Shown in pieces: positions 45,331 through 56,500 of a stretch of DNA of 64,000 bases. Source of the stretch: Pohlia nutans (taxonomy: Eukaryota > Streptophyta > Bryopsida > Bryales > Mniaceae); NCBI GenBank assembly GCA_022496805.1, contig CM040094.1, positions 20,359,501-20,423,500 of the forward strand, given 5' to 3'. Position 1 is the stretch's first letter. Every line of letters starts with the position of its first letter. The translations under genes and the position numbers were made by a program. The notes under the pieces were generated by a model, which saw nothing but the letters and a program-made list of their open reading frames with translations, searched no databases and had not been told where the DNA came from.

Positions 45331-47278
45331 ATGGCCCGGCGCCACACTAGATCAGCAGGACCACCGCCCGAGTTTGACCTCGACGCTCTCACGATTTCCA
45401 ACACTCGCATGCACCGGAGCGTACAGGATTAGCTACCGTCACCGATGTTCCGAGCTCCTTCAACAGCTACTCATCCGACACGACGGCCTCAACCTTTACT
45501 CACGCAGGACGAATTACCGACCCCGCGAGAACTCCAAACTGCACGACATCCACACTCATCCACTTAGCAGAGGCCATCTTCCGACTTGGTATTCCACAAC
45601 CTAGCAGCTACCGGAGAGGACTTACAGCTCACCGACGAAGAACGCAAACGGTTTCGTGCCCAAGCATTTCTGCAGTCCTCGGCCATCCAAAACTGACTCC
45701 AACAACTACCGCCAGAAGACGCAACGGATCAAGAACTTCTCGCAGCCCTGGAACCGACTCCTCAATTGGACCTCGATCTAGCTGCGTCTCGGTTACAACT
45801 GCCCAACTTACGTTTACGCCTGTTTCGACAAGATCAAGGACGTGTTCCATCAATGCATCACACACTACGCCCACAACCGATTCCAGGACACCAATACCCG
45901 GTACAGCTGCAATTTTTTGGATATCCTCCTCCACATCACCACCACCAGGTTCGTCCTAGACCTCCTATTCGGTTTTGCACGTTCTGTGGTCATTTGGACC
46001 ACCCTTCTATTTCCTGTCCATATAATTTTCCCCAACCGCGCCGGATTATGGCTACCGGAGTACCAATCTGCCGGCGACCCAAGCGTTCAACCCGTGGGAC
46101 GACGCCCTACCTCGACCACTCGGAAAGCGGTATCGTATCCTGAGTACAAAACCGGTAAGTGCCTCCAGACACATTGCCGCAAGTTTGAATCTGCTATTAG
46201 ATTAAATGGCGAAACGGAAACCATGGTCCAATTGGAATTATTCGACAATTCTCTCGCCGAGAAAGAGTCGAATTGGTTTGCATACCATAGACGGATACAT
46301 CCCACTAATACATTGCAGGAGGTATTTACCGCATTCAAAAGACGCTACCAAACCATTAAAGCAGACGACCAAACGTACATCCAATTTCGTACAATCAATC
46401 AGCAACCGAAGGAATCTGTCGATGATTACGCCGAACGTCTCCAGCAACTAGCAGAAAATCTAACCGTACCTCCGGATGATATGTTCATGTTGAGTAATTT
46501 TCGCGTTGGCTTATTGGAATATCTGCAGGTAGCCACGGTAGGCCTTCAACGTCAAACATTTTCCGAAGCAGTGGACTCGGCACGCACCGCAGAGGAAGGT
46601 CTACCCAAATCACGGCAACCGACCCTTTCTTCGACTAGTACCGGAGACAACCCCCGACGTAACCTGAAGTGTACCGGCTGCGGTCGTCTGGGCCATAAAT
46701 GGGGGACATGTTACCGCAACCCGGCCAGTGACTACGGGAAGAAAACCGATACGGCTTCCGTCCATCAGATTCAAACTCAGCCAGCACCAACTCCGGTAAG
46801 TACCGAAAACCGCCGTACTTCTTGTAGTATGACCCCGGTACAACGATACCCATGCAATGTATGTGGATCACTTGAACATCCGGGACATCGTTGTCCACTT
46901 TTGTTGGATGAGGATGTTAAAAAAGCCATCCAAAACAAACTACCTGTCCACTCAGGATCCTCGGTAGTCATTACCGATGTCCATACCGTAGATGTCTCTC
47001 ATATCGGCCCTCGCACTCAGAGTCAGACACAGCATCCAGACTCGGTAGTTCCGAACAATCCCTCCCCAACTACCGAAGCACCTCGTCCAACCGAGGCGTT
47101 CGATTGGCAATCCGAAGAGCAGTTGCGCGAAGAAATGATAGAGACGGTCCGTGAACTACAAGACCTCTCACCATTGGAGCTAGCATCGCCCCGCGTCACT
47201 CCAACCGCTCCGGACAGCACCATGGATATGTGCGAAACCATTCTTCAACAAATCGAATCACAATCCAGGTTAGTTTAA
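45331..47278 (+). pseudogene. Gag of gypsy copy B, three zinc knuckles
   Basis: ATG at 45331 starts the frame; early stops occur (after HRSVQD and AIQN), and a frame change near 46100 moves to the second frame. Knuckle 1, FCTFCGHLDHPSISC (about 45970), precedes the gag domain (NWFAYHRRIHPTNTL, TYIQFRTINQQPKESVDDYA). Knuckles 2 and 3, CTGCGRLGHKWGTC and CNVCGSLEHPGHRC, follow it. A Pro/Thr-rich tail reaches QQIESQS, where the protease region begins in another frame. Confidence 0.85.
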
Positions 47279-48060
47279 AAAACCTTATGGCTATTGCACC
47301 TAGTATTACCGAACATATCCACAGCCGTCTCGGACAGATAACCCCGTCAACCATCCCGGTTACCAAGCCACCTACAGTGGCAGTCCATTCGGTAGTAGCA
47401 GTCGACCGTCACATGCCAATCATCTCAGTCAAAATTGGGAGTCATCAATTACATGATGTCCTGTTGGATGGAGGATCGGGAGTAAATGTCATCACCAAAA
47501 CCGAGCGACGCAAGCTTGGACTACCGACCCTAACACCGGCACCTTTTAAATTGAGAATGGCAAATAGTTCCCTCGTCCAACCTCTGGGCTTGCTTAGGGA
47601 CATCAAGATCTTCATTCACGGTATTCCCTATATCATTATTCTCACCGTTATTTCTTGTAAGGATGTCAATTCAGCTTATACGTTGTTGCTCGGTAGACCA
47701 TGGCTCAGGGACGCCCGAGTCATTCACGATTGGGCTAACGACCACATCCAGATCATGGGTAATGGTACCATCCGAACGGTACGGATTAACTGGGAGTTTG
47801 GTTTTAAAGCCACAACTCCCGATGCTCTCGTCTGCCACAACTACGTGGAAGGCCTTACCGACGAAGAAGAACTCATTCTACTTGAGACAGAAGAGTTTCT
47901 CCTTCCTATTGGAACATTGGCTATTGACGACTTGTGCCAGGTAAGCAATACCGAGCTCACCTTACCAACCATAACCCATACGGAAGGTAGCATGCCAGTT
48001 GATGAAATACCGATTTGGGAAAAGGTAAAAACAATATCGGTAGCAAAGTGGTCGCAAACA
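47273..48060 (+). pseudogene. Aspartic protease and linker of gypsy copy B
   Basis: VLLDGGSGVNVITKTERR corresponds to DSGSGVNVI in copy A, with the catalytic Ser/Thr position replaced by Gly (DGG), which may impair it. LLGRPWLRDARVIHDW follows, then the acidic linker CHNYVEGLTDEEEL. A shift to another frame near 48050 leads into RT. Confidence 0.85.
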
Positions 48061-49415
48061 GGGAAGAGCAACTACGAGACTTCAACCTCGGAACCTATAC
48101 CGACTCCAACATTATCCATATCGATACTTCCGTCCCGGACTCCCTACTACCGGAGGCTGAAGATCTTTTCCGCACTTTCAAGGATGTGTTTGTATGGTCC
48201 TACCATGATCTACGTGGCATCCCGGAACACATCGCTCAACACAAGATTGAACTCGACACTAGCATTCCCCAAACCCATCAGGTACACTACCGAATGAATC
48301 CTAATTATGCGGCAGCGGTGAAAACCAATCTTGATAGACTTTTGCAGGCAGGATTTATTGAACCTGTGGACCATGCTACCTGGTTATCACCAATTGTCGT
48401 GGTACCAAAGAAGAACGGCAAACTTTGCATTTGCGTTGATTTTAGGCGTCTCAACAAGGCAACAAAGAAGGATCCGTATCCCCTACCATTTACCGATGAG
48501 GTTCTCGACTCGGTAGCAGGCAACGAGATGTACTCATTTCTCGATGGCTTCTCTAGTTATCACCAGATCAAGATTGCACCCGACGACCGCCACAAGACGG
48601 CATTCATTACCGACTGGGGAGCCTTCGTCTGGGTAGTCATGCCGTTCGGTTTGAAGAACGCTCCGCCAACGTAGCAACGAGCAGTCAACCAAGCCATCAA
48701 GCTAGGAATACCTCGGGGATTTCATGAAACTCTTCCTCGACGACTTCAGTGTGTATAGTACTACTGAGACACACCTCGATAAACTCCAAAAGTGCTTCAC
48801 CAAATGCCGTGAGTTTGGTATCAGTCTAAACCCCGAAAAATGTTGTTTTCTAGTTCGCTCCGGTATGATTCTTTGGTATGTTGTCTCCGTAGAAGGCAAA
48901 GTTCCCGATCCAAAGAAAATCGAAGCTCTCGTCACAATGTCGTGCCCTCGGAACATCAAGGACATCCAGGTTTTCAACGGCCTTGCCCAATTCAACAGAT
49001 GCTTCATCCGCGATTACGCCCGGATTATAGCGCCCATCACTTTACTTACAAGAAAAGACGAACCATTTTCTTGGACTACCGAGTGCAACCAAGCATTTAC
49101 CAAGATAAAAAAGCGTTATGTTAACGCTCCTATCCTTATCACAGTCAATTGGAAGCTGGAATTTCACATTCATATGGATGCCTCGGATATTGCAATAGGA
49201 GCTATCCTGGCGCAGAATCCTACCGGGAAAATCGACCAACCCATCTTTTACGCCTCCCGACTACTGAGCCGCGCAGAGAAGAATTATACGACTACCGAGC
49301 GTGAAGCTTTAGCCATGGTTCACACCATCAACAAATTTTGACACTACCTCCTTGGTAACCGGTTCGTATTTTACGTCGATCACATGGCACTGATATATTT
49401 AGTCAACAAGACTTA
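48061..49415 (+). pseudogene. Reverse transcriptase and RNase H of gypsy copy B
   Basis: GIPEHIAQHKIELDT, WLSPIVVVPKKNGKL, CVDFRRLNKATKKDPYPLPF, LDGFSSYHQI, then TAG after NAPPT, a small frame change, catalytic FLDDFSVYS and FNGLAQFNRCFIRDY. RNase H: AQNPTGKIDQPIFYASRLLS, NYTTTEREALAMV, TGA, then LVNKT*VSGRIARW with TAA as in copy A. Confidence 0.9.
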
Positions 49416-50945
49416 AGTTTCCGGTCGTATTGCTCGATGGTTACTCTTGTTTCTGGAATTTGACTTCACCGTCGTTTACAAACCAGGCAAGACACACGGT
49501 ATTGCAAACGCACTTTCTCGGAACACGGTAGCCGAACCGGCCATTGGTATTACCGATACCACGTCCGACGCCCAGCTATTCAGTATACAACCGGAGTGGC
49601 TCACGACAGTCCACGACTACCTCAGAACCGGCACCTTCCTTGCCGACTGGAGTACCGAGCACAAGAAAAGGTTAGCCTACCAAGCCCTCCCATTTCAGTT
49701 AGTGATGGCACCTTGTATCGACAAAGCAAAAATTTCTCTTTACAAAAGGTCATTACCGGCGACCAGACCACATTGATTATTAGGGAGCTTCACCACGGTA
49801 ACTCGGGAGGACATTTTTCTACCGAGATCACCATTCGGAAAATTCTCGACGCTGGTTACTGGTGGCCATCCCTACATAAAGACGATTTTGAATACTGTCG
49901 GAGCTACGACGAATGTCAACGCGTAGGAGGACTCAAGAAAGCTGTGACCGGTAAATTACTTACCACCCTACCCACGGAACCTTTTATGAAATGGGGACTG
50001 GATTTTGTAGGTCCCCTCAAATGCACAGTCACCGGCAACCGATACATCTTGGTAGCCACGGACTACGCCACCAAATGGGTGGAAGCGGTTGTACTCCGTG
50101 ACAACACCGCCAAGGACACGGCTAAATTCCTGTATGACAACATCCTCACCCGTTTTGGCTGTCCACTTCATTTCGTGAGCGACCAAGACCGTGTACATTT
50201 CAACAACAAGGTTATTTACGCCCTCAAGGAGCACTTCTTACTGCGCCACACGGCATCCACCACCTACTACCCTCAAGGAAATGGTCAAGCGGAGTCTACC
50301 AACAAGGTAATTGTCCAACTCCTTCAGAAATTGGTTAATCACAACCGAACAAATTGAGATCAGCAGTTACCGACCGTCTTATTCGCTTACCGCACGGCTT
50401 TTAAGATTGGTACCGGTCATACATCATTTCAACTTCTATATAGCATCATCCCCCTAATACCTACCAAATACTTGGTACCGACCAAGTCCACCACTACCGA
50501 CCCTTCACCTAGTCGGGTCCTTGCAGCACCCACGGCACATCTGGAGCGTTTGGACGAATCTCGCCATCGAGCCCTCGAGACGCAAGGGATATCGCAATGG
50601 AACCGCGTTCAATGAGCCAACACCACGGGGCCGATCCATAAGTTCCGACTGGGCGACCCGGTACTCTGGTACCCCAAAGGTGCTAACATCCACCCCGGTA
50701 AGCAAAAGAACAAATGGCTTGGGCCTTACCGAGTTCAATACCCAGTACCTAACAATACGGCGTTACTCATGGCTGTTGACAAATTCGACCCCGACCCGAT
50801 TATAGTCAACATCAACAAACTAAAACCGTACCGATTTCTCAATGACGATCAGCTACACCACGCTGCCCGAACCGCCCCAGATAAAAGTACCATCCTTCAC
50901 CAATCAGACGACCAAGACGCAGTCGAGACGATGCAGAGGACGAAG
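49416..50945 (+). pseudogene. RNase H end and integrase of gypsy copy B
   Basis: FTVVYKPGKTHGIANALSR ends RNase H. After a frame change the HHCC module (ELHHGNSGGHF, YCRSYDECQR, with one Cys replaced by Tyr) and the core DFVGPL, SDQDRVHF, YYPQGNGQAESTN follow. TGA after NRTN, then FAYRTAFKI and the module KWLGPYRVQYPVPNNT. Confidence 0.85.
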
Positions 50946-51586
50946 TAGAAGTTACCGAGAAATCCATCTCCACCAACTGCATCACCGTGGGAATTTTTCC
51001 TCGGTCAACTCGGAATACCGAGTCATACCTGGATACCAAACCGATAGTGTTGTCGACCCGACCTACCGTCTCAATACAACCACCGACCTCGGTAACCGAC
51101 CACAGCATCACAGCTGCCACTGTAGCATCACATCCGCCACCAACGCTGCCGCTATGACATACCGAACCGACCACCTCGATAACACCGAGGTAAAAACCGT
51201 ACCGAGTGACAGGTTTGGCAGTACCCAACTCTAACGCGCTGCCATTCTCCCAACCTAGTTCGCACCCACCTACTCCGTCTCTCTTCATTCCACCGCCCCC
51301 TTCATTCATTTCCTTGTCCGCCTCTTCTTCCATTTATCCTCTCCTTGCCATGCCTTCTTCCGCAGCCACGGTTCTCTCCCCCTCCCGGTTAGCTCTCCAT
51401 CTTCGTCCTCCATCTCCGACTCCCTCTCTTCTTTCCCGGCCGCCAAAGCCGGTAGCTACCGTTCACCACCACCGATACAATTGATCGAGGCGAATAGCAC
51501 GGATTAGAGTTCTTCCTCCTTCTAGCTTGGTAGCCGCTCCTTCTTCCACCTCCCGAGAGAAAACGCGACAAACTCTCCGTGTTCGT

Positions 51587-51595
51587 TTTTGCAGG
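51587..51595 (+). promoter_or_regulatory. Splice-acceptor-like site before ORF3 (copy B)
   Basis: TTTTTGCAG with one further G lies directly before the ORF3 ATG, as in copy A (minus strand, about 22528-22537). A pyrimidine-rich stretch of about 300 bp precedes both. It could allow a spliced ORF3 mRNA. Confidence 0.45.
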
Positions 51596-52528
51596 ATGAC
51601 AGGCCAGAAGAAAACCGCGGTCAACAGTCGCCGTGGAAGCTCTTCCCGCGGCAACCCGGTAGGACCGGACTGGAGGGAGTTCACGTGCCTACCGCTCAAA
51701 CACATGGTTGCCTGGAAAGCTTACGCCGCCGCCAATCCAGACGAACGCGCGTGGATTCACCGAGTCGACCTTGAGGGTTTCGTCAACCTACCGTGGGGAC
51801 AACCGATCCGCAAGGATGTCGTGGAGAATTTTATCAACACCGCGCACAGCACCAAACAGCAGTCAATCATCGGAGAAGTCATGGGGAGGACCTATGTTAT
51901 CACCCCGGTAGACATCACCAACATCCTCCGACTTCCGACTGGCACGACTACCGAAGTCAACACCAACCCGGATCCGGAGAAGTTCAAATACTGGAGCATC
52001 GGTCCCGAGGGGCATGAACTCTTTCACCGACCCGATACCGACGGCTACAGTGTTTCGTTGGGAGCAAAGGAGTTAAAACCTTGGAAGTATGGCTTGCTGC
52101 AAGCAATCTACTTTAAGAGGAAGCAATCCTATACGTCCAAGCTATGCCTCCGCGAGATACTCACGGCCGATGAACTCTCCCTTACCAATACTGGAGCCTC
52201 TTGGAACTGAGCTTCCTTCATGCTCGGACAACTTCAGAAGGAACTCGCCGTCATCAAGGGAAGTCATTCTCTGTTGTGTCACTCAGCAGAAATCAGGGAC
52301 ATGCTCCTCCGAGGACAAGAACCAACCGCCACCACGACTGAACCAGCAACACCGATACTCGTACCGGACACAACTACAACAGCAGCACCGGTACAACAGC
52401 AGCGCCGGAACCAGTACCAAGCACTCCCACCCATACTCCGCCTTCTCCGGTACCGGGACGCGTACATCGATACCCACTACCAAAGCGGCGGTCATCACTG
52501 CCCCTTTTCTCTAGGTTTCCCAACTTAG
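51596..52528 (+). pseudogene. ORF3 after integrase, copy B
   Basis: ATG 51596 to TGA 52208; the same frame reopens and runs to 52526-52528 (about 310 codons). It encodes LPLKHMVAWKAYAA, DLEGFVNLPWG, VVENFINTAHSTKQ, DITNILRLPTG, YGLLQAIYFKRKQS, then a helix (LGQLQKELAVIKGSHSLL) and a Thr/Pro/Gln-rich tail. No known domain is recognised; there is no signal peptide or transmembrane segment. Conservation of order and residues with copy A argues it was a real protein of the family. Confidence 0.7.
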
Positions 52529-52934
52529 GGATCTCGTCTCGACTTCGCAGCCGCATCACACTGGCACCCACGACTTCCAAACGCAAGAACCGACTCGACC
52601 TTACCGACGCCTTAAATGAATTTGGCAGGAATCCTTGGCCCCGAACCGAACATGGCGGCGGTTCTTCCTCTAACCGATCATCTCAGCGCACTCCGTCTCC
52701 ACCACCGGTTCCATCACCACATGGCGGCGAATCCTTGACACCACCACTGGTCACTGGCAAAAATCCACCACCGTGTGGACTCATTTTGAATTTTGAATTT
52801 AGCTGATTGGGTAGTCTGTAGTGTAAAAAGATGATCTTATCAATTGGTTTTGGAATGAGTAGTGTAAATAGGTCATATTACCAGTAGATTTTCCAATCTG
52901 GATTCCAATAGGTTTAGGGTAGTTAGGAAGTTGT

Positions 52935-53080
52935 GTGGCCGACGGGAATGCTAGGATGTGAGCCTAGACAGGAGAGCCTGAGGGCCTGAGAGCCTGAGAG
53001 CCTAGAAAATTTTCAAAATTTTTCCGTTTTTTTCTGTAAGGGTCCTATAACCGTGGATTCAGTATGTATTGAATTTGGAG
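52935..53080 (-). repeat. Inverted copy of the TAGGCTC / CCACGGTTATAGG repeat
   Basis: The minus strand reads CCACGGTTATAGGACC, a T/A-rich block, then CTAGGCTCTCAGGCTCTCAGG and TAGGCTCACATCCTAGC, parallel to 33490-33660 and 33910-34090. Confidence 0.65.
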
Positions 53081-53566
53081 TATAATTGATCTGGAAATTT
53101 TGCATTTACATACATGTATGCAAATAGTTTATGACAAATTTAGGGTTTAGGTATTAGGGTGTATTGTTCGAACATTGATAAATTATACATGAACAAGAGA
53201 GTATATAAATCAATGAGGTTGGGTAGTAAAGTTTAGGGTTTCAGGAAAGTTTAGGGTACAACACGGATAACATTTAGTTCGAGTGGTTTAGAGCTTAAAT
53301 GTGAAATCGGTGAAATTCACACACTACATCTATGCAAATTAATCATTAAATTTTGAGGGTTTTGGTGATTACGGTTTAGAGATTGAACATTCAAAATTGC
53401 AACATGAACGAAGGAGTGAACAAATCAATGACGTAGGAGAATAGAATGGTTAGCAATCTGAAGTACAACATAGATGTAAAAATCCAAAGTAGTGGCCCTT
53501 TTAGTCTCACTACAAATATCAAATAGAAAGTGGTACAAATATGTGGAGAGAACATCAAAGTTCCTC
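53081..53566. other. Intergenic with scattered TTTAGGG pieces
   Basis: TTTAGGGTTTAGG at 53140 and TTTAGGGTTTCAGG near 53230 are telomere-like fragments on the opposite strand to those at 34090. No gene. Confidence 0.5.
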
Positions 53567-56500
53567 TCAATCATCACTAGAATTACCGGTAGCAGTAGAC
53601 CCTGAGCAAGAGCTAGATGTAGAGCGGCTCGGTGAACTAATACCATCACAATCAGACTCCTCAGCCACAACATCAAGGTATACAAGTGCGTCAAAATTCA
53701 ACACCTTTGGCTTTGGAATGTGATCCCTAATACCATGTCCTGCAAGAGCCTGTGCAACAGGCTCAATGTAGCATGGCAACTGAAAAGGTTTGGGTGGGCT
53801 CTCAAGAAACTCTGGCCTTGCAAAAAATGGCCTCTGCACGGTAGAATACGTGGTCTTCATTTTTCTGCACATACATAAATGAACATGAGACCAAAGTCAA
53901 CAGGAAATCATGAAACACGATTGTATCAATTGGAATGATTGAATTCAAACTTACTTACTGAATCGAGATTTCTTCAACACTCGAACGACCGCTGATGGGA
54001 CTGCGTCTGGATCCTCAGATGTAGATGATGATGCAACGACTGGCGCGGGTTCGGGTTTAGGGACGCGTCGCATAGACAAAAGCAGTCCATCATATAGCTC
54101 TTGGTCGTCTTCCAGTGCCACAATGTGGCGTTGCACGCGGCGGCATGCCAACAACGACGCACCTAAAACAAGGCATTGATCCAAAAAACATATAACAATT
54201 AGCACGAGTAATTGAAAGAGAGATTCAAACAAATAGAAAGATAAAACCCAAGTAATACTGAGAAAGAATGTTAGAAATATAAACCTGTCATAGCGGTGCA
54301 ATCCAAGACAACATCTCTGGGACGAGAAGAAGCCTCAATCAACATCTGTATGAACTGACTATCCTTTTCACGAGGACCTCGCCAAGGTTTAATTCCATTC
54401 AATTTCTGTGAACTCTTGGTGGTGAAATTCTGTAACATGTCATCACATCCCACATCTAATCCCATAGCCTCAAGCGCTGGAATAGATCGAAATGCAAACC
54501 GTGCAGGAGCACCCTCGGGCAACACACGAACCAAGAGGTAAATGCCAAAACGCTGAGTCTGCAACATATAGAACCAAAAGAGTTAGCTAATAGTAATAGC
54601 AAAATAATAATGAATTTTGGAAAACTAGGTCGTGCACGAGCAATTACCGTCTTGAGATGGTTGACCGGTGATGCCAAATGTAGCCTATTCATGCAAGTCC
54701 AATCCTTGTACAACGTAAAACCCGTCGCATTACCATAACCAAGTATGTTAGCCTTGGTTGACTGCCTATATGGATGCACAATGATGATAGCGCCATCATC
54801 AACCAAGTAATTGTCTGCAAAATCAAAAATTGGATCAAGCCAATCGTCCTCAGCTGCATTCCATGGTGGAATCTGTCCCGGTGGATCCGAGATGGTGGGA
54901 ACGGGTAGGTTCTCGGGCATGTCCACTAGAATTAAATCTACACATGGATCCTTGCACGACTGCCCTTTGAATACTCGTGGGCGGTCCGCTTTGTGCTACA
55001 AAAAATAAAACATTCACATGTTAGTAAATTAAAAGTGCCAGACAAGCTTCAACAAAATAAATTAAAGTATAAAGAATCCAAGATGTATGTCAAACAGCAT
55101 ACCTCATCCAAAAACCTCTGAATCTCCTCAAACATCTTTGGAACAGGATCATCTTCATTTTGTGGAAGAGCAGCTGCAAGGGATGTGTTGAGTACCAACT
55201 CATCGATGTCCTGGTCCTCTCCCAAGTCCACCACATCACGAATTTGGCCAGAAAAGGCCTTGTCTTGCGATAGCTCCAAATACCCAGAATCCCGTTTAGT
55301 ACCCCGCTGCTCCTGCCTCTGATGCTGAGATTCTGCATCAACAACACTAGAAGAAGAAGGCTTTGTGACTTCTTGTACCTTTGGATTCTTCTTCTTATCT
55401 TCCTTTTTGGCAATCTTCTCCGCTTGTCTCTCAATCTTGGCTTGCTCCCAAGCGGCTACCTTCTCTTCATGCTGAGTAATCTTCAACGCCTTCTTCTTGT
55501 CTTCAGCTTCAACCTTGGCAATGAGTTTAAGCCGCGCCTCCTCATCAAGCTTGTCCAACCCACCAACCAACAGAGCAGGTGTATCGGCAGTCTCAGCTAA
55601 CGATTTGAGATCCATTTCCTCAGCATGTACATAACCCAACAGACAGTCCAAATACCACCCAACCCCCTTGAGATGTGTGCTTGTCCACGTCTTCAACTGT
55701 AGCGGAGAGAACATGCAATACTCAGAAGAACGATCCATCCAACTCTCAAGGAACACGGGAAGATCTGTCTTGGCAATTGCCTTCTTCTCCAATAACTCAT
55801 GTTTGAAATACCTGTAGCCATACAATACTGAGCAATTAGTATTATCATTTGATCCAATATTATGTGTAACTTTACAAAAGAAACGTCTACCTCAAAACCA
55901 AGTTAGACAAAAAGAAAAAATACCTGTAGACCACACGTTTGACCACAAGATCAGAACCCTTGAAATCCTTGAAAGCAATTGATTTCTTGAAGGCTTCAGC
56001 CCCCTTAAAAATGCTAACAAATGCCTTGTCCCAAATCTTCACTCGCCAATACTCTATGAATTGAGAAAGTGTCCTGGGCTCTGCTGGGACATCCATGTTC
56101 AAAGGAACATTGTCTTTGTGGACAATAGTTTCAAACAACTCCACGGCGCAGTCTTCAATCTACAAAAAATATAGTTATAAAATTAAACAATAAAATTACA
56201 AAGTCTGAAAGAAGAGAAAGAATGTAAACAAAGTAAATCAATATTGATAGAGAAACTCACCCCTCCCCACCAGGCGGCCTTCACAATGAAGGAATTGAGG
56301 TCCACAGCGTTAACTGGCCTCAAAGGAAAACAAACTGCCTCTCGTGTGTGCACAGAGGAGTTCCACCACTTCAGCCATTGGAGCTTGTGGTGAGGAGGAC
56401 CAACCGTTGTAGCAATGATCTGAAGCTTGTCCAAAGTGAGCTCCAACTGCGAGGCATTCATTGTCCAATGCCTCTCAACCTGAAAAAATAGTGATTCAAA

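Larger units (their letters stand above)
44746..52790 (+). mobile_element. Ty3/gypsy LTR retrotransposon, copy B (3' LTR not found)
   Basis: It is the same family as copy A by LTR, PBS, gag, pol and ORF3. The order is 5' LTR, PBS, gag, protease, RT, RNase H, integrase, GPY module, ORF3. It is broken by several stops (including TAG after NAPPT at 48672, a frameshift near 48700, TGA after NKF at 49339, TAA at 49414, a frameshift near 49770, TGA after NRTN) and lacks a recognisable 3' LTR. The right edge is approximate, where coding-like sequence stops. Confidence 0.9.

Noticed and set aside
53951..53955. Gene end at TAA after RFSK
   Set aside because: A GTAAGT donor at this spot joins in phase to 53567-53864, giving a longer consistent C-terminus, so the stop is probably intronic; still possible as an alternative end.
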